A stretch of 64,000 bases of DNA from Pseudoips prasinana (GCA_951640165.1 OX621243.1:5518001-5582000), one strand, 5' to 3'. Shown: positions 12,275-23,440, counted from the first letter of the stretch. Made by a program: numbers and translations. The notes: generated from the letters alone by a model not told the origin.

Positions 12275-13556
12275 GGTCTTTACCTATGAAATTGCCGTTT
12301 TGTATGAAAAAATTTAAACGAATTTTTTTCATGAATTTTTTTATTTGTATTAATCGAAGTAATCACCCATGCAATCAATGCATCTTTGCCATCGCAGTGG
12401 CAGTTTATTGATGCCCTTCTTAAAGAAATCTGCTGGACGGGAGGCAACAAATTCTTCAAAGGCATTTTGTACTGCCTCTCGGGTATTGAATTTTTTTCCC
12501 GCCAAGAAGTTATCCAAATTCTGGAAAAAGTAGTAGTCTGTAGGCGCAAGGTCTGGTGAGTAGGGCGGATGACGGAGAGCTTCCAACCCCAGTTCTTGCA
12601 ACTTGGAGACCGTCTGCTGTGCAGTATGAGGTCGCGCGTTGTCGTGCAGGAGCAGCGGAGACGAGCGATTGACCAATGCTGGTTGGAGATGCGCCAGCTT
12701 CTCCATCATTGTGCTCAGTTCTTCACAGTACACATCTGCAGTAATGCTCACCCCGTTTGGTAAGAAGCTGTGATGAATCACACCGGCGCTAGACCACCAA
12801 ACAGTGACCATCACTTTTCTAGGGGTAAGTTTTCGTTTAGGGCATTGTTTAGGTGCTGAACCAGGATCCAACCAACTTGCTGAGCGCTTGCGGTTATCAA
12901 ACAGAATCCATTTTTCATCGCAGGTAACAATGCGGTTCAAAATTCCTTCATTTGTGTGTCTGTTGAGCAGTGCAAGGCACGTCTCGACGCGTACTTCGCG
13001 CTGGCGATCATTGAGTTCGTGGGGCACCCATTTGTCAAGCTTTTTTACCTTGCCAATTTGACGCAAATGGACCAATATTGTTTTGACGCTAACGTCGAAA
13101 GCTGCTGCTAATTCAGCCGTAGATTGTGTATCATCAGCTTCCACAACCGCCTTTAATTCGTCATTGTCGACCAAAGTCTTCGGACGACCGCGAGGTTCAT
13201 TTTTCAGGTCGAAATTTCCAGAACGGAAGCGAGCAAACCAATAACAGGTGGTGCGTTGGTTTGTAGTGTTAGCTCCGTAAACGTCGTTGATGTTGCGTGC
13301 CGCTTGTGCCGCGTTGCTGCCACGACGGTACTCATATTCCATAATTACTCGAATTTTTAACGTATCCATGATGACGAAAAAGATTGAAATGCGATGAAAA
13401 TGTAACACTAATCAATAAAGAAATGACTACTTTTGGAAAAAAGAATCCATGTTTTTAAAATAAAATTAATTTGAAATTAGAATTCTTAGCCAAACAAAAA
13501 TTATTTTGATTTGAAATGGCCAGTACTGCAGAACGGCAATTTCATAGGTAAAGACC
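12275..13556 (-). mobile_element. Full-length mariner transposon
   Basis: The 1,282 bp element is flanked by TA duplications at 12273-12274 and 13557-13558. Its terminal inverted repeats start GGTCTTTACCTATGAAATTG and match for 26 bases. One uninterrupted transposase fills the interior on the minus strand. Matching ends plus an open frame mean a recent insertion. The flanks, CCTACTAA on one side and ATATTATAAAGGCG on the other, rejoin as the start of a Helitron, so the mariner landed in that older element. Confidence 0.93.
12350..13369 (-). CDS. Mariner transposase, DD34D, intact
   Basis: This enzyme cuts and pastes its own element at TA sites, acting in the nucleus on the 28-base ends. The frame can start at 13408, but the Met at 13369 (MDTLKIRVIM) is preferred; it gives 339 residues, the usual mariner length. 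From that start, an N-terminal helix-turn-helix region covers about residues 1-115. The linker WVPHEL lies near 115-120. The catalytic aspartates are D151 (TCDEKW), D243 (HDNARPH) and D278 (YSPDLAPTD), with exactly 34 residues between the last two. There are no stops or frameshifts, so it may be active. The subfamily is not assigned; the cysteine in TCDEKW, where many mariners have glycine, may help place it. Confidence 0.93.
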   Translation of the reverse strand: MDTLKIRVIMEYEYRRGSNAAQAARNINDVYGANTTNQRTTCYWFARFRSGNFDLKNEPRGRPKTLVDNDELKAVVEADDTQSTAELAAAFDVSVKTILVHLRQIGKVKKLDKWVPHELNDRQREVRVETCLALLNRHTNEGILNRIVTCDEKWILFDNRKRSASWLDPGSAPKQCPKRKLTPRKVMVTVWWSSAGVIHHSFLPNGVSITADVYCEELSTMMEKLAHLQPALVNRSSPLLLHDNARPHTAQQTVSKLQELGLEALRHPPYSPDLAPTDYYFFQNLDNFLAGKKFNTREAVQNAFEEFVASRPADFFKKGINKLPLRWQRCIDCMGDYFD

Positions 13557-13558
13557 TA

Positions 13559-13735
13559 ATATTATAAAGGCGAAAGTTTGTGACCGTGTGAGTGTGTATG
13601 TTTGTTACTTCTTCAAGTCTAAAAGGCTGGAGCGATTTTATTAAGATTTGGTATGAAGTTAGCTGATACTCTGGAATAACACATAGGCCATAATTTATAA
13701 AGAATAACGCAGGTAAAACTGTGGGGCACTGTTAG
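13559..13735 (+). mobile_element. Helitron, interrupted by the mariner
   Basis: The Helitron 5' end (TCCTACTAA, 12261-12274 side) is separated from its body by the mariner. The body begins ATATTATAAAGGCGAAAG, continues with GGCTGGAGCGATTTTA and ends near TGGGGCACTGTTAG, a decayed form of the CTAG end. There is no coding capacity. Confidence 0.62.
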
Positions 13736-13749
13736 TAGTCATATAAAAA

Positions 13750-13924
13750 CTAATATTATAAAGGCGAAAGTTTGTGACTGTGAGTGTGTATGTTTGTTAA
13801 TTATTCATGTCTAAAAGGCAGCGATTTTATAAAAATTTGGTATGAAGTTAGCCGATACACTGGATTAACACATAGGCCATAATTTATAAAGATTAACGCG
13901 GGTAAAACCATGGGGCACTGCTAG
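13750..13924 (+). mobile_element. Non-autonomous Helitron
   Basis: A second copy of the same family as the interrupted Helitron just upstream, in the same orientation. It runs from CTAATATTATAAAGGCGAAA to GGGGCACTGCTAG. Confidence 0.65.
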
Positions 13925-14288
13925 TAGTTATATAAAAAATTATAAGTATGTATTTACAAGAGAAAAAGTAGTAAGTATATGTAATATATCAGTTATCTGA
14001 TTTCCATAGTTTGGGATCACATGATTGTGTGTGAATAATGTCCCAGGATATTATTATTATTATATATTAAAAGTTGTTATTCATATAAAGTAGCTTGGCT
14101 CAACTTAAGATTTTGTACATAATTCACCTTTATTCCTTGTTAAAAAGTCCCACAGCTCTCGGTAATGGTTCTAGCTTATAGATTGGTTTAAATCAATCCA
14201 ATTAGTTATTCCAACCAGTAAGAATACAGGCATCTAACTGGATTCTGAATTAATCAATGCCAGTGCCATCTACATTCCATGTATTTTT

Positions 14289-14551
14289 GAAGTTATACCT
14301 ACTTCTTTTGGCGCGATGGAGAAAAATGATGAGAGTGAATTTTTACGATGCGCGCGCACACCGACACCAAAAAATTTAACAGCATGAAGTTAGTTCTAGG
14401 TGGTATGAGAGTGAATTTTTACGATGCGCGCGCGCGCCTCGTAAAAATAACAGCATGAAGTTAGTTCTAGGTGGTATGAAAATTGATAACTATGTTCAAG
14501 TTGTATATTAAGAAGTATAACTTCTAACGCGTGTACATAAGTACACACAAG
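14289..14551 (+). mobile_element. MITE with GAAGTTATACTTC ends, copy A
   Basis: The left end is GAAGTTATAC(CTA)CTTC and the right end is GAAGTATAACTTC, followed by TAACGCGTGTACATAAGTAC. The interior has two imperfect copies of a unit containing GAGAGTGAATTTTTACGATG and CAGCATGAAGTTAGTTCTAG. A small frame starting ATGGAGAAAAATGATGAG is frameshifted here. Sister copies are at 20639, 49126 and 63391. Confidence 0.6.
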
Positions 14552-15295
14552 TTTTTTTTTATCTATATTGAGACTTTACAAGTGTTGTTCCTGTACTTCT
14601 TTCTCATGTTGATAATGTTAGTTCTTGGATCAGAATTGTTCTACCACTTTGTAGGTGTCTGATATGGATTAACAGCTGTTATCTAAGAACTACAATTGGA
14701 ACTCTAACTCTCACCAGTCTATGAGTGATCAGTTAAATGAGGCACCTACATGCAGTCGGTCTTTGGATGGGTGACTGCCACAGGGGTTTAATTACTGAGC
14801 ATCTCTGTACTTCGGTAGGCATATTAAGCAGATAGTCCCAGACATAGTTGATAGATTAGTTTATAAGATCTTGAACAACTCTGTCACTAAGATAACCACT
14901 GCCTATACAATGAAGAAGAACTGCCTAAAGTAAGGTACTTTTCCAATATGAAAAAATTTAGACAACTAATCAGAATGTTTCTTACCATAAATTAGTATTA
15001 AAAAACTGACAATATTATTCTCAAATAAAAGTGATTGATTTAAGAACAATATTTCCCAATCTATACTACGTTAGTCCTCTCAGTACAACATGATTTACAC
15101 AAACATGATTTAAGGTTACACTAGGAATACAGAATAATACTATAGGAATATAAAAAGATAGATTTTTAACAAAGAAGGTAGGTTTAATTGGTTTCAAATG
15201 TACTAGTCTTACAAAATCATTCAACTTAAATTAAATCTACTTTACTCATCACAGATGAATACTCGTACAGTCTGCATCATTAATATGTATATAGT

Positions 15296-15555
15296 TATAA
15301 TAATAATAATATCTGGGGACAATGTCACACAGATCATCCTAGCCCCAAACTAAGCAAAGCTTGTACTATGGGTACCAGGTGATGATATACATACTTATAT
15401 AGATAGATAAATAATTATATACATAGAAAACATCCATGACTCAGAAACAAATATTCGTGCTCATCACACAAATATTTGCACTTACCGGGATTCGAACCCA
15501 GGACCACCAGCTTCGTAGGCAGGAGCACTACCAACTAGGCTATGGTGATCGTTAG
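15296..15555 (-). repeat. tRNA-derived SINE with ATT-type tail
   Basis: Read from 15555 on the minus strand, the tRNA head CCTAGTTGGTAGTGCTCCTG is followed by CTGGGTTCGAATCCCGG as box B, then a body with GATGAGCACGAATATTTG. The low-coordinate end is an AATAATAATAAT tail. It is the same family as the plus-strand copy at 56385-56655. Confidence 0.68.
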
Positions 15556-15574
15556 TACAATAGTATGATATTGC

Positions 15575-15785
15575 TACCTCATCCTGTCAGCCAAATTATG
15601 TCCACAGCTGGATAAAAGCCATTCTAAGGAATGGGTGCATATGTTCATCACTCTTGACAGACAGGTTGGCGATCGCAGTTTGATGGTAATAGTTCACAGA
15701 AAAACACTGCTGTCTGTACTCTGGTTCCTTCAGGATAAATTCTTTACCCCCACTGAATGAGGTGGGATGATGGAATTGTTTGCTA
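15575..15785 (-). repeat. Interspersed repeat, RTE-3'-end-like family
   Basis: It contains GTCCACAGCTGGATAAAAGC, CAGGTTGGCGATCGCAGTTT and CCCCCACTGAATGAGGTGGG, matching the copy at 7740-7990 in the same orientation with clear divergence. Confidence 0.42.
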
Positions 15786-16298
15786 TTGTTGCTCCATTAA
15801 TATATTAATTAGTTGTATAATTAGTTGGAGCAGTGAAATGTAAATTTAAGCGAGTATGAGGTGCAAGTATTACTGGACCAGCAATTGTAAGTTCTTTAGA
15901 TGAGGCCTTTGTCCAGCAGTGGATGTTTTTCAGCTAACATGATGATGATGAGTTCATGTAGGCATGTACTTTTAATGTTATGTTGATACTCCACTCAATT
16001 TCTAGTAAAAATTTAAGAAATTGGTTCATCCAACAATTTCAGCATTAATGTTGCCTTTTTCATTAAAACTACTGTTCACATTTTTTCCTCATTGTAAATT
16101 ATTTGAGCCAAAAAGTACTCGCTAACAAATTAATGATGTTGACCATACATAAAGGGGAGAGAAGACTCATACTACATACTAAAGAGTATGCTCATATAAC
16201 CTACCGTAGAGTATGTAATATGAGAATCATAATTTGATAATTTAGTTTTATAAATTACATATATGAGCCAAACAAAATCACTCACAATACAACAAACT

Positions 16299-17033
16299 TC
16301 AGCTGAAGTTAAAATTAAAAGGGATATTAGGCCAGTACTGTGGCTTTCCTGTGTCACAATCATGTATAAACTTAGACTGCAAGGAAATTTCCAATGCAGC
16401 TATTTTCTGCCACCTTTCTCCATACAATTCCTTTAATGTTTCCTGCTTATCTTCTTCTATTGCTGAAGGACCAGCTTCCATTTCTTCTATATCATTCTTT
16501 TCTGTATTGTACTTAGATTTTAATAGTTCTCTTTCGCGTTTTGCATCCTCCTTGAATTTAGCATTATCTTTTAAAAACTGTATAAATTCTTCACTAACAA
16601 CCAAATCTCCGTCATTTTCTTCTTCATCTTGATGTGCTTCGTCGTAATATTTTTCATAGTTGTTTTCTATGACCTCCTCGTGGTCAGAATGCGTTCTATT
16701 TGCATATTGTGAGAGAGGCCGTGTTTGAGACTCCTTGAGGTAATTTTTTCGGATTACATCGTGCAAAATCTTGTTCTCGTACTCTAAAGCTATTGCTTTA
16801 GATCTCCAATAAGCGACTTGATGCTTCAATTGCCATGTAGCAGCATTTGTAAAGTTCTCAGCCCAAGATGACATTGCTACACTGCTTCCAACACGGAAAT
16901 TTTTCTTTTTAATTTGATTCTTTTTAGCTTTATTTTTGTTTTTGTGTGGAAATATGTTTTTTCGTCGACGTCGAGGGTGATTTTGTAAAGATTTTGAACT
17001 ATTGTGATCGTCATCAGGTAGTTGTGAAAACAT
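16299..17033 (-). CDS. GEMIN8: Gemin8, SMN complex subunit
   Basis: Gemin8 is a scaffold subunit of the SMN complex, which loads Sm proteins onto spliceosomal snRNAs in the cytoplasm and in nuclear gems/Cajal bodies. The single exon encodes 244 residues. A basic N-terminus (R21-R24 then a Lys/Asn-rich run to about 45) could act as a nuclear signal. A tryptophan block follows (W57, W67, W76; AYWRSKAIALEYE), then an acidic segment at 118-145. An EEFIQFLKDN stretch at 148-157 is followed by a charged helix. The diagnostic C-terminus is at 198-242 (ETLKELYG, KIAALE, then YWPNIPFNF), matching the conserved Gemin8 tail. The ATG at 17033 has a good context (CAAATG); M54 (MSSWAENF) is an alternative start. 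No intron is seen. Identification rests on the two conserved blocks and the length; no search was run. Confidence 0.85.
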   Translation of the reverse strand: MFSQLPDDDHNSSKSLQNHPRRRRKNIFPHKNKNKAKKNQIKKKNFRVGSSVAMSSWAENFTNAATWQLKHQVAYWRSKAIALEYENKILHDVIRKNYLKESQTRPLSQYANRTHSDHEEVIENNYEKYYDEAHQDEEENDGDLVVSEEFIQFLKDNAKFKEDAKRERELLKSKYNTEKNDIEEMEAGPSAIEEDKQETLKELYGERWQKIAALEISLQSKFIHDCDTGKPQYWPNIPFNFNFS

Positions 17034-18169
17034 TTGAGGATTTTTGTTTATTTCTACGATTTTGTCGAATGGATGGAAACTGTTTTTTTTTTATTCAGTT
17101 TTACGGCTCTGGCTTCTTCGGTCTTATGAGCCTTCCGTAAAATATATTTTTATTTCATTTATTTAATTTTATTTTCGTCATGTCAAGTAAAATCCGTCAC
17201 AGTCAAGTCATACGTAGTCCTTGTCGTACCCCAGTAAAGCAGTGGAGACTTGACTAGAGGCTTATATGGAATTTTAGATTCAACACAGAAAATCGCAATT
17301 CACGGCAATATGGAACTTTCCTCCACTTGTGTACGTTGTCCATGATGTTATATCTAAAAATCTACCATATTAACACATAAAAACTTGATTTTAGACTAGT
17401 TTTTGAAAATGAAACAATGCCCTGATGCGTCTTTTTCCGCGTTGGCGCTAAAACTCTTCAAACAAAATGTATTAATCGAAACTGTTACGAGCAGTGTTGA
17501 CCCTTAAGTTGTAATTACCAAAATATAATGATAGAATACAATACTTAATTGCGTATAAAACCGGCGCTGGTCCTACCGATTTCGGTCATGGCGATCTTTT
17601 CAACTCCTAGTCAGTGCTGCTGGTCGAAAAGATAGCTGCCATAGCCAATCTTCTTACAAACTGTCGTGCTCTCTGAGCGCACGTGAGTTTCCATCAACAT
17701 AATTATATTAATATTCACGGGTTGTCGGGCTTTCAGCTCATTGAGCTCAGCTTATCGCTGCTCCTCAAAAAATCGTATTTGCCTCTTGTTAAGCTCGTAC
17801 GGAACGGTACGGGCTTAACAAGAGGCAAATACGATTAGAGACAACGAGTCGTTGTGTTGCATTTTCTTATGTGCGGTTTCTGAACATCATTATATGCACC
17901 ACGTTTCTTTTCAGTTCAGAATAAAATACGTGTTTACCCACACGCTCTTCAGATATGCGTAAGACATGTCCGTACTACTAAAGTTGTAGATGCATTATAT
18001 ACGACTCTATGCGACTTACATTTGCTCATCGCAAAACATCAGTAAGTATTTTCGACGCGATTAGACCACTCGATCTTCGTGATGTAATGGAGGCATTTGA
18101 GGTGGAAACACTGTAACCTATGTGGTGACGTTACACACACCATGTCTCAGAGGAATTAAAATAATAATA
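17034..18169. other. Intergenic DNA upstream of Gemin8
   Basis: This region should contain the Gemin8 5' UTR and promoter, but no core element stands out. A palindrome occupies 17771-17836. A looser inverted pair (TCATGGCGATCTTTTCAA and its partner) lies near 17585-17655. Confidence 0.4.
17771..17836. repeat. Short-spacer palindrome
   Basis: The arms AATCGTATTTGCCTCTTGTT onward and their complement extend about 30 bases with one mismatch around a 6-base spacer GGAACG. Confidence 0.85.
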
Positions 18170-18300
18170 ACGTCCTCCAGGCCGAATTTCAACCACGGTG
18201 GCCTGTCTCCATGGAGACTAGCCAACTGCGCAGGACATAATACAGTGCGTAAGTGTGTGTGCAAACCATAAAGTTAGTATACCTCGGAATAGAGCAACAA
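18170..18300. repeat. SINE-like fragment related to 3355-3665
   Basis: The block GTCCTCCAGGCCGAATTTC with CACGGTGGCC is shared with the start of the repeat at 3355-3665. The rest of the element is missing. Confidence 0.35.
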
Positions 18301-18495
18301 ACAAGAGCTGTCAAACGATACCGAAATAGGATGACGTTTGTGTGTGTACAAATGTCTATGAGTGTGTGTCAATGATGTTGTCATGTCGATTTTCCCATTG
18401 ATATCGATATCAATAATATTAATCAGTAACAGTGATAGTACTAAAATACGATGGGATGGATGAAAGTACGATTCTGGAGTGAAATAAGAATATTT

Positions 18496-18741
18496 AATCA
18501 AAATACATAATGAATATGTAGTGTTAATTCCGCTAATTGTCAGTTTAATCATGCCGGGACGCAATATGCACCGCCCTCCTGTCCGCAAAAATATGCACAT
18601 GCAAGAAAGACAATATAAAAAAGCAAACTACATGCGCCAGTACGATACAGGTACGGCGGGAGGGCGGTGCTATTGCATCCCGGCATGATTAAACTGACAA
18701 TTAGCGGAAATGACAATACATATTCATTTTGTATTTTGATT
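18496..18741. repeat. Foldback element, about 95-base arms
   Basis: The left arm begins AATCAAAATACATAATGAAT and the right arm is its near-perfect complement, ending ATTTTGATT. The arms include CCGCTAATTGTCAGTTTAAT and CATGCCGGGA. The loop, about 18550-18655, has no gene. Open frames seen here on the minus strand are by-products of the palindrome. Confidence 0.75.
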
Positions 18742-18759
18742 GTTATGGATTTCCGCAAA

Positions 18760-19894
18760 GTAACGCCTAGAATAATTCAGAAGATATTTTAAATCATTTA
18801 TTTGTCGCAATAGAGTTGCCGGTTGTTGTTTAAATCTTCGGTATCTGACAATTTAGTGACATTATAATTATACTGTCTACGATTAAAATGGAAGTCGTTT
18901 ATAATTTTCAATCACCAGATATACACGGCTATAGCTAAGAACGCGCTTCGGTTTCAATATTTTCAAACTATAAATTCAATTTTTCCGTAAAAAAATTGCA
19001 TTTATTATGTATAATAGTATTATTTTATTTATGCTTACCGGATTAAATTCAATTTCATGAAAATTAATTTTACTCCTCGCATCTGGTTTTTTTTTTAAAT
19101 GCTTTTGATGATATACATGACTTTTTCATGGAAATCCAGTTTGGACGATCAATTAATCTAACCCATGCATTTGTGGAATCCAAGTTAGATGGAAATCTGA
19201 GAGATACTTAAATTAATTACTAATGACAGTATCTATTTATTCTGACAGTCGAAAACGGATACCTATGGATCGGCTAAGTGTCTCAAACGGGAACTTGGAA
19301 TACTTACATTCCCAGGTAATTCTCACCTAAACGTCACATAGGTAGTTTAATATCAGTAATACATATTCGTTTACCGCGTGATAGACAGTGGACACGAAAT
19401 ATCGATAACTTGATGCAGTCCTACTGTAAAACGAAAATTATTACTTTACATAAAATATTTGTAAATTCTGCATTATATGTATTAGATCTTTGCTTCTTAC
19501 ATTAATAAATGTTTATAGAAGAGAATTAACACATTTAGTGATTAAAATTCGAAGCGCATTGGCAAAAATAAAAACTAAGTTAGGAGGTGTCCATTTGGAA
19601 TAATTTACCTGTAAAATGAACATTTTTCGGTGTTATTTCGCTGTCTTGTACAACAATCAGTCACTGAACAATTCACCATGTTGGTGAAGCATAATTTTTC
19701 AAAAATATCCACGATTCCACATACAATCAGAAAAATTCACAGGATTCAAATTCTCAGCGTGCCTATAAGTGCCGACGAACTGTCAAACAGATACCAAAAA
19801 TGGTTCTGTTACGTCTCTTCACGCATCTCTTTTTATCATACAGTGTTGCTGCTAGTGACGTTTCGCTCGCTCAGCCCTTTGATGCTGTATTCCG
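18760..19894. other. Intergenic DNA
   Basis: AT-rich, with no supported gene. The frame at 19630-19968 overlaps the start of a SINE and has no family signature, so it is not called. Confidence 0.35.
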
Positions 19895-20200
19895 TAGGTA
19901 TACTAACTTTATGGTGCAAACACAGGTGCACTTTCTATTCCATTACTCTCATGATCCGATGGGAGTGATGGGACGACTAGCAACACGACCGGAAAGAAGT
20001 ACAAGACCGACGGCTCTACGTACTCTCTGAGGCACGGGGGTGTAATACCGCCAACTCCCAGATTTCGGAGAGATACTGAGAAATTTAATTTTAAGGAAAA
20101 TTCTAAAAATCAGTTTTTGGCCTGACCTGGGATTTGAATACATGACCTAGTTATCTACGGTTGTCTGAACACGGTACCGCTAAACTAACGAAGCAATATT
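19895..20200 (-). repeat. tRNA-derived SINE
   Basis: The low-coordinate part carries CACTTTCTATTCCATTACTC and ACGACCGGAAAGAAG. The middle has GGGGGTGTAATACCGCCAAC, and the high end has CTGACCTGGGATTTGAATAC, a box B like sequence on the minus strand, then TACCGCTAAACTAACGAAG. It is a close relative of 60440-60800. Confidence 0.6.
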
Positions 20201-20204
20201 GAGA

Positions 20205-20590
20205 CTTGGAAACACAATTTCCATGTAGACGGAGAGACCAATAAGATTTTTATTCAATAGGTTTGCATCTTAAATATAACGTAGGTGTTAGTTTAAATTC
20301 GCTTTTTCAAAATTAATCGTCAATCAGAGTAATTTGACTGACATTTAAAATTAACAATTTCCTAAACCACTGACTATAAACACTATGTCGGCAAATTACT
20401 CTGAGTAACGACGCACTCACAATTTTAGCACCAATCATCATTTGCAAAACGATCGCCTTGAAAGTACCTAAATATTTTAGAATCCATGTGTCTGTAGTAA
20501 AAAACAAACCCTTACGTATAAGTACACCTTTTCTGCTTTGGTCCCTCCTTATAATTCGGATCTATACCGTAAATACAGCATTATAAATCT
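20205..20590. other. Intergenic DNA
   Basis: No gene or repeat is recognised between the SINE and the MITE. Confidence 0.35.
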
Positions 20591-20599
20591 TTTAAATTT

Positions 20600-20873
20600 A
20601 ATAAGAAAAAACTTGTGTGTACTTATGTACACGCGTTAGAAGTTATACTTCTTAATATACAACTTGAACATAGTTATCAATTTTCATACCACCTAGAACT
20701 AACGTCATGCTGTTATTTTTACGATGCACGATGCGCGCGCATCGTAAAAATTCACTCTCGTACCACCTAGAACTAACTTCATGCTGTTAAATTTATTGGT
20801 GTCGGTGTGCGCGCGCATCCTAAAAATTTACTCTCATCATTTTTCTCCATCGCGCCAAAAGAAGTATAACTTC
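20600..20873 (-). mobile_element. MITE with GAAGTTATACTTC ends, copy B
   Basis: Same family as 14289-14551, inverted. It carries GAAGTTATACTTC at 20639-20651 and GAAGTATAACTTC at 20861-20873, preceded by the shared GTGTACTTATGTACACGCGT flank. The internal unit is duplicated as in copy A. Confidence 0.62.
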
Positions 20874-21440
20874 AAAAAATAAAAAATAAGATCACTATTT
20901 AAAAATGTTTTAGCTTCACTCATCCATATTTGGACGTAGTTACACAAAAAGGATCCAATCCACGTGAAGGTAGATTTGAGTTATAGGCCAATGAAGTTGT
21001 AACACAGTTTAGTCGAACATTTGATATGTTGAGATCATATGTGTTGTGATGATTATTTAGCAAATTTTTCGTATTTAATTTCGTATTAAGTTTTGTAGTA
21101 AAAGTAATACAATTTTATAGAGATAATGTGGAAAAAGTCGATCTGAATCCTTTTTGCTAAATAAACAAGTGTAAGGGTACTGCTCAACATACATTCATCA
21201 ATAACGATCCACATAATGTTTTAGTAACTTATTCAATAAAAATCAATGTATAATAATAGTTTTTTTATTAAATATTAATAATTATTAACAAACTTAATGC
21301 TAACAGAGTATTTTTGGCTTTGGAACTTGCTAGTTTCGTATGAAAACTATCAATAAAAAGAGATCAAAATCTGTTGTCACTATACCACTTTTGCTGTAAG
21401 AAAGTGCAGACTTTGAGTATGTATGTATACTTAAAGGAAA

Positions 21441-22090
21441 ACCATTCCCATATCAGCCGTAGGACGTCCACTGCTGAACATAGGCCTCCCCTATAGATTT
21501 GCAATAGGACCGGTTGAAAGCGGCCTGCCCACTGCCACTTCAACTTGCTAATTCGCTAAGCTATGTCGCGCAACTTTGGTTCGTCTACGAATCTCCTTAT
21601 TTATGATCCGATCACGCAGAGAGACTCCGAGCACAGTCCTTTCCGTAGCTCGTTGGGCTATCTTGAGCTTACTAATGAGGCCCATAGTAAGAGACCAAGT
21701 TACAGTGCCATAAGTCATCCTTGGTAACACGCATTGGTTAAAAACTTTCGACTTATGGCACTGAAACTTGTTCTCTTACTAAGGGGCTCAATAGTAAGCT
21801 CAAGATAGCCCAACGAGCTATGGAAAGGACTGTGCTCGGAGTCTCTCTGCGTGATCGAATCATAAATAAGGAGATTCATAGATGAACCAAAGTTGCCGAC
21901 ATAGCCCAGCGAATTAGCAAGTTGAAGTGGCAGTGGGCAGGCCACACAGCACACAGAACACGCAGTGATAAGCGCAACGTAGGATTTCCACCCACAAGGT
22001 GGACAGACGATCCGATGAAGACCACAGGATCGCGCTGGATATGCAAGCCGCTTCCAACCGGTCCTATTGGAAATCTATAAGGAGGCCAAT
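21441..22090. mobile_element. RTE-like LINE piece, inverted duplication
   Basis: Two arms of roughly 270 bases, both coding for the C-terminal end of an RTE-type LINE ORF (RTVLGVSLRDRIINKEI, ISKLKWQWAGH, PPTRWTDD), face each other around a spacer of about 37 bases at 21720-21757. On the minus strand the spacer reads KVFNQCVLPRM, which normally precedes MTYGTVTWSL in the same ORF. The left arm ends in a typical RTE 3' sequence (GTCCACTGCTGAACATAGGC). Arms differ at about one base in ten and are broken by stops, so this is an old, dead duplication. Confidence 0.7.
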
Positions 22091-22119
22091 ATATATAACT
22101 ATGGCGAGTGTCAGTCAAT

Positions 22120-22210
22120 CGAGTTACCTCAGTGCCTCAATTCATCCTTGGTAACACGCATTGGTTAAAAACTTTCGACTTGAGGCACTGAGGTAACTCG
22201 ATTGACTTTC
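22120..22210. repeat. Second stem-loop reusing the RTE spacer
   Basis: The arms CGAGTTACCTCAGTGCCTCA and their complement enclose the same spacer (TCATCCTTGGTAACACGCAT and on) found at 21720-21757. The stem is unrelated to RTE coding sequence, yet it sits on exactly the same loop. Confidence 0.8.
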
Positions 22211-22239
22211 CCAACAGGTGAAGTGAGTGGTGAGTAATA

Positions 22240-23440
22240 ATAATATATAATAATAATAATTCTTTATTTGCAATAAAAAGTGTCTATACTATAATAAATT
22301 AGTTTCTACTGCATAGTGGTACAACCGTAAGTCAGAGAGAACAAACACCTCTCTCCCGTGCTAGGAATTAACCTGTGTTACGAGCAGAGAGGGGCTCACC
22401 CCGACTCGGCTCTGTACCTAAAGGCATGATGTACAAATATGTGATGGTGGAGCAGTAGATAACTATAACCATCTGACCGCTAAACTAGGCAAGCCTGTTT
22501 ATTTAGGGATCAGTTGAGTTTCTTACAATCTAGAAGACTGTGCCACAAGGTGCAAGTTGTGTATTTGTGTGCGATGTTTGGGAGTGTTAACTTAAATTTA
22601 GAAGTTGTTCTGTTTGCAAGTAGTTTTGTGTTAGGAGCCATGTCTTAAGTTTGGTTTTAAAGTTGTGATTATTTAGATGGTAAAAATGTAGGATTTTGTT
22701 AACTTTATTGTATAAGGAGTTACTTATAACCTTGTAATGCCTCTCAGCTAGTGTCGTTTTATGTCTCACAGGAGAACACACTTTCTCAAACCGGCGTTTA
22801 TTTCGGGTAATATTCGAATTATAACGAAGCGAAGTGTGTCTCCTAAATAATATTTGTTGTACAAACAGCTGTCTCACTGTTAAAACTGGTATGTCTTGAT
22901 ACAGTTTGGTTGTTGAGTATCTAAATGGTTTTTTTAAGTATAACCTTGAGAACAGCTCTTTGTGCCCTTTCCATTGGTAAGAGAATCGTTTTGGCGGCTC
23001 CACCCCATGACGTAATACAGTATGATATTATCGACTGGGCTAGAGCGTGATAAGTCATGGTAAGTGTGTTTAAGTCTGCTGCGTTACGCAGGAGTTTAAA
23101 GATGTATATTAGTTTTCTGAGACGTTTGGTTAAAGTATCTATATGGTGATGCCATCTTAAGTATTGGTCTATGTAGATACCAAGATACTTGATATATTCA
23201 CTTCTAGAAACAGATACACAGTCACAGTTGGGATTACAATTTATAGAAGTGTGTGCCTTTATTTGAAAAGTGTTTAGTGGAGGCAACATGCTGCTTTTGT
23301 TGGCAAATGTTATGAAACTTGTTTTTTTTAGGTTTAATGTGAGAAGGTTTTCAGTTAACCAGACCATAACCTTTTTTAAAGCTTCCTCAGCATGAAACCT
23401 TACGTCCTCCCACGTGGAACCATTACCATAGAAATCATTT
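22240..23440 (-). pseudogene. Non-LTR retrotransposon reverse transcriptase end, broken
   Basis: On the minus strand from about 23435 the translation gives YGNGSTWEDVRFHAEEALKK, then WLTENLLTLNLKKTSF, YLGIYIDQYLRWHHHID and SIISYCITSWGGA. This is the segment downstream of the YADD active site in jockey/CR1-type reverse transcriptases. A frameshift near 22920-23000 moves the frame to 22587-23003 (QRAVLKVIL, then PPKRFSY, LYQDIPVLTVRQLFVQQ). The YADD core and everything 5' of it are missing. The low-coordinate end is TTATTGCAAATAAAGAATTA with ATT repeats, a LINE tail. It is a dead, 5'-truncated insertion. Confidence 0.75.

Noticed and set aside
18274..18758. Two overlapping minus-strand frames
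   Set aside because: They share translated pieces (VSLIMPG and similar) because they lie in the two arms of the foldback at 18496-18741; not genes.
19630..19968. 112-codon frame on the plus strand
   Set aside because: No motif; the end runs into a SINE.
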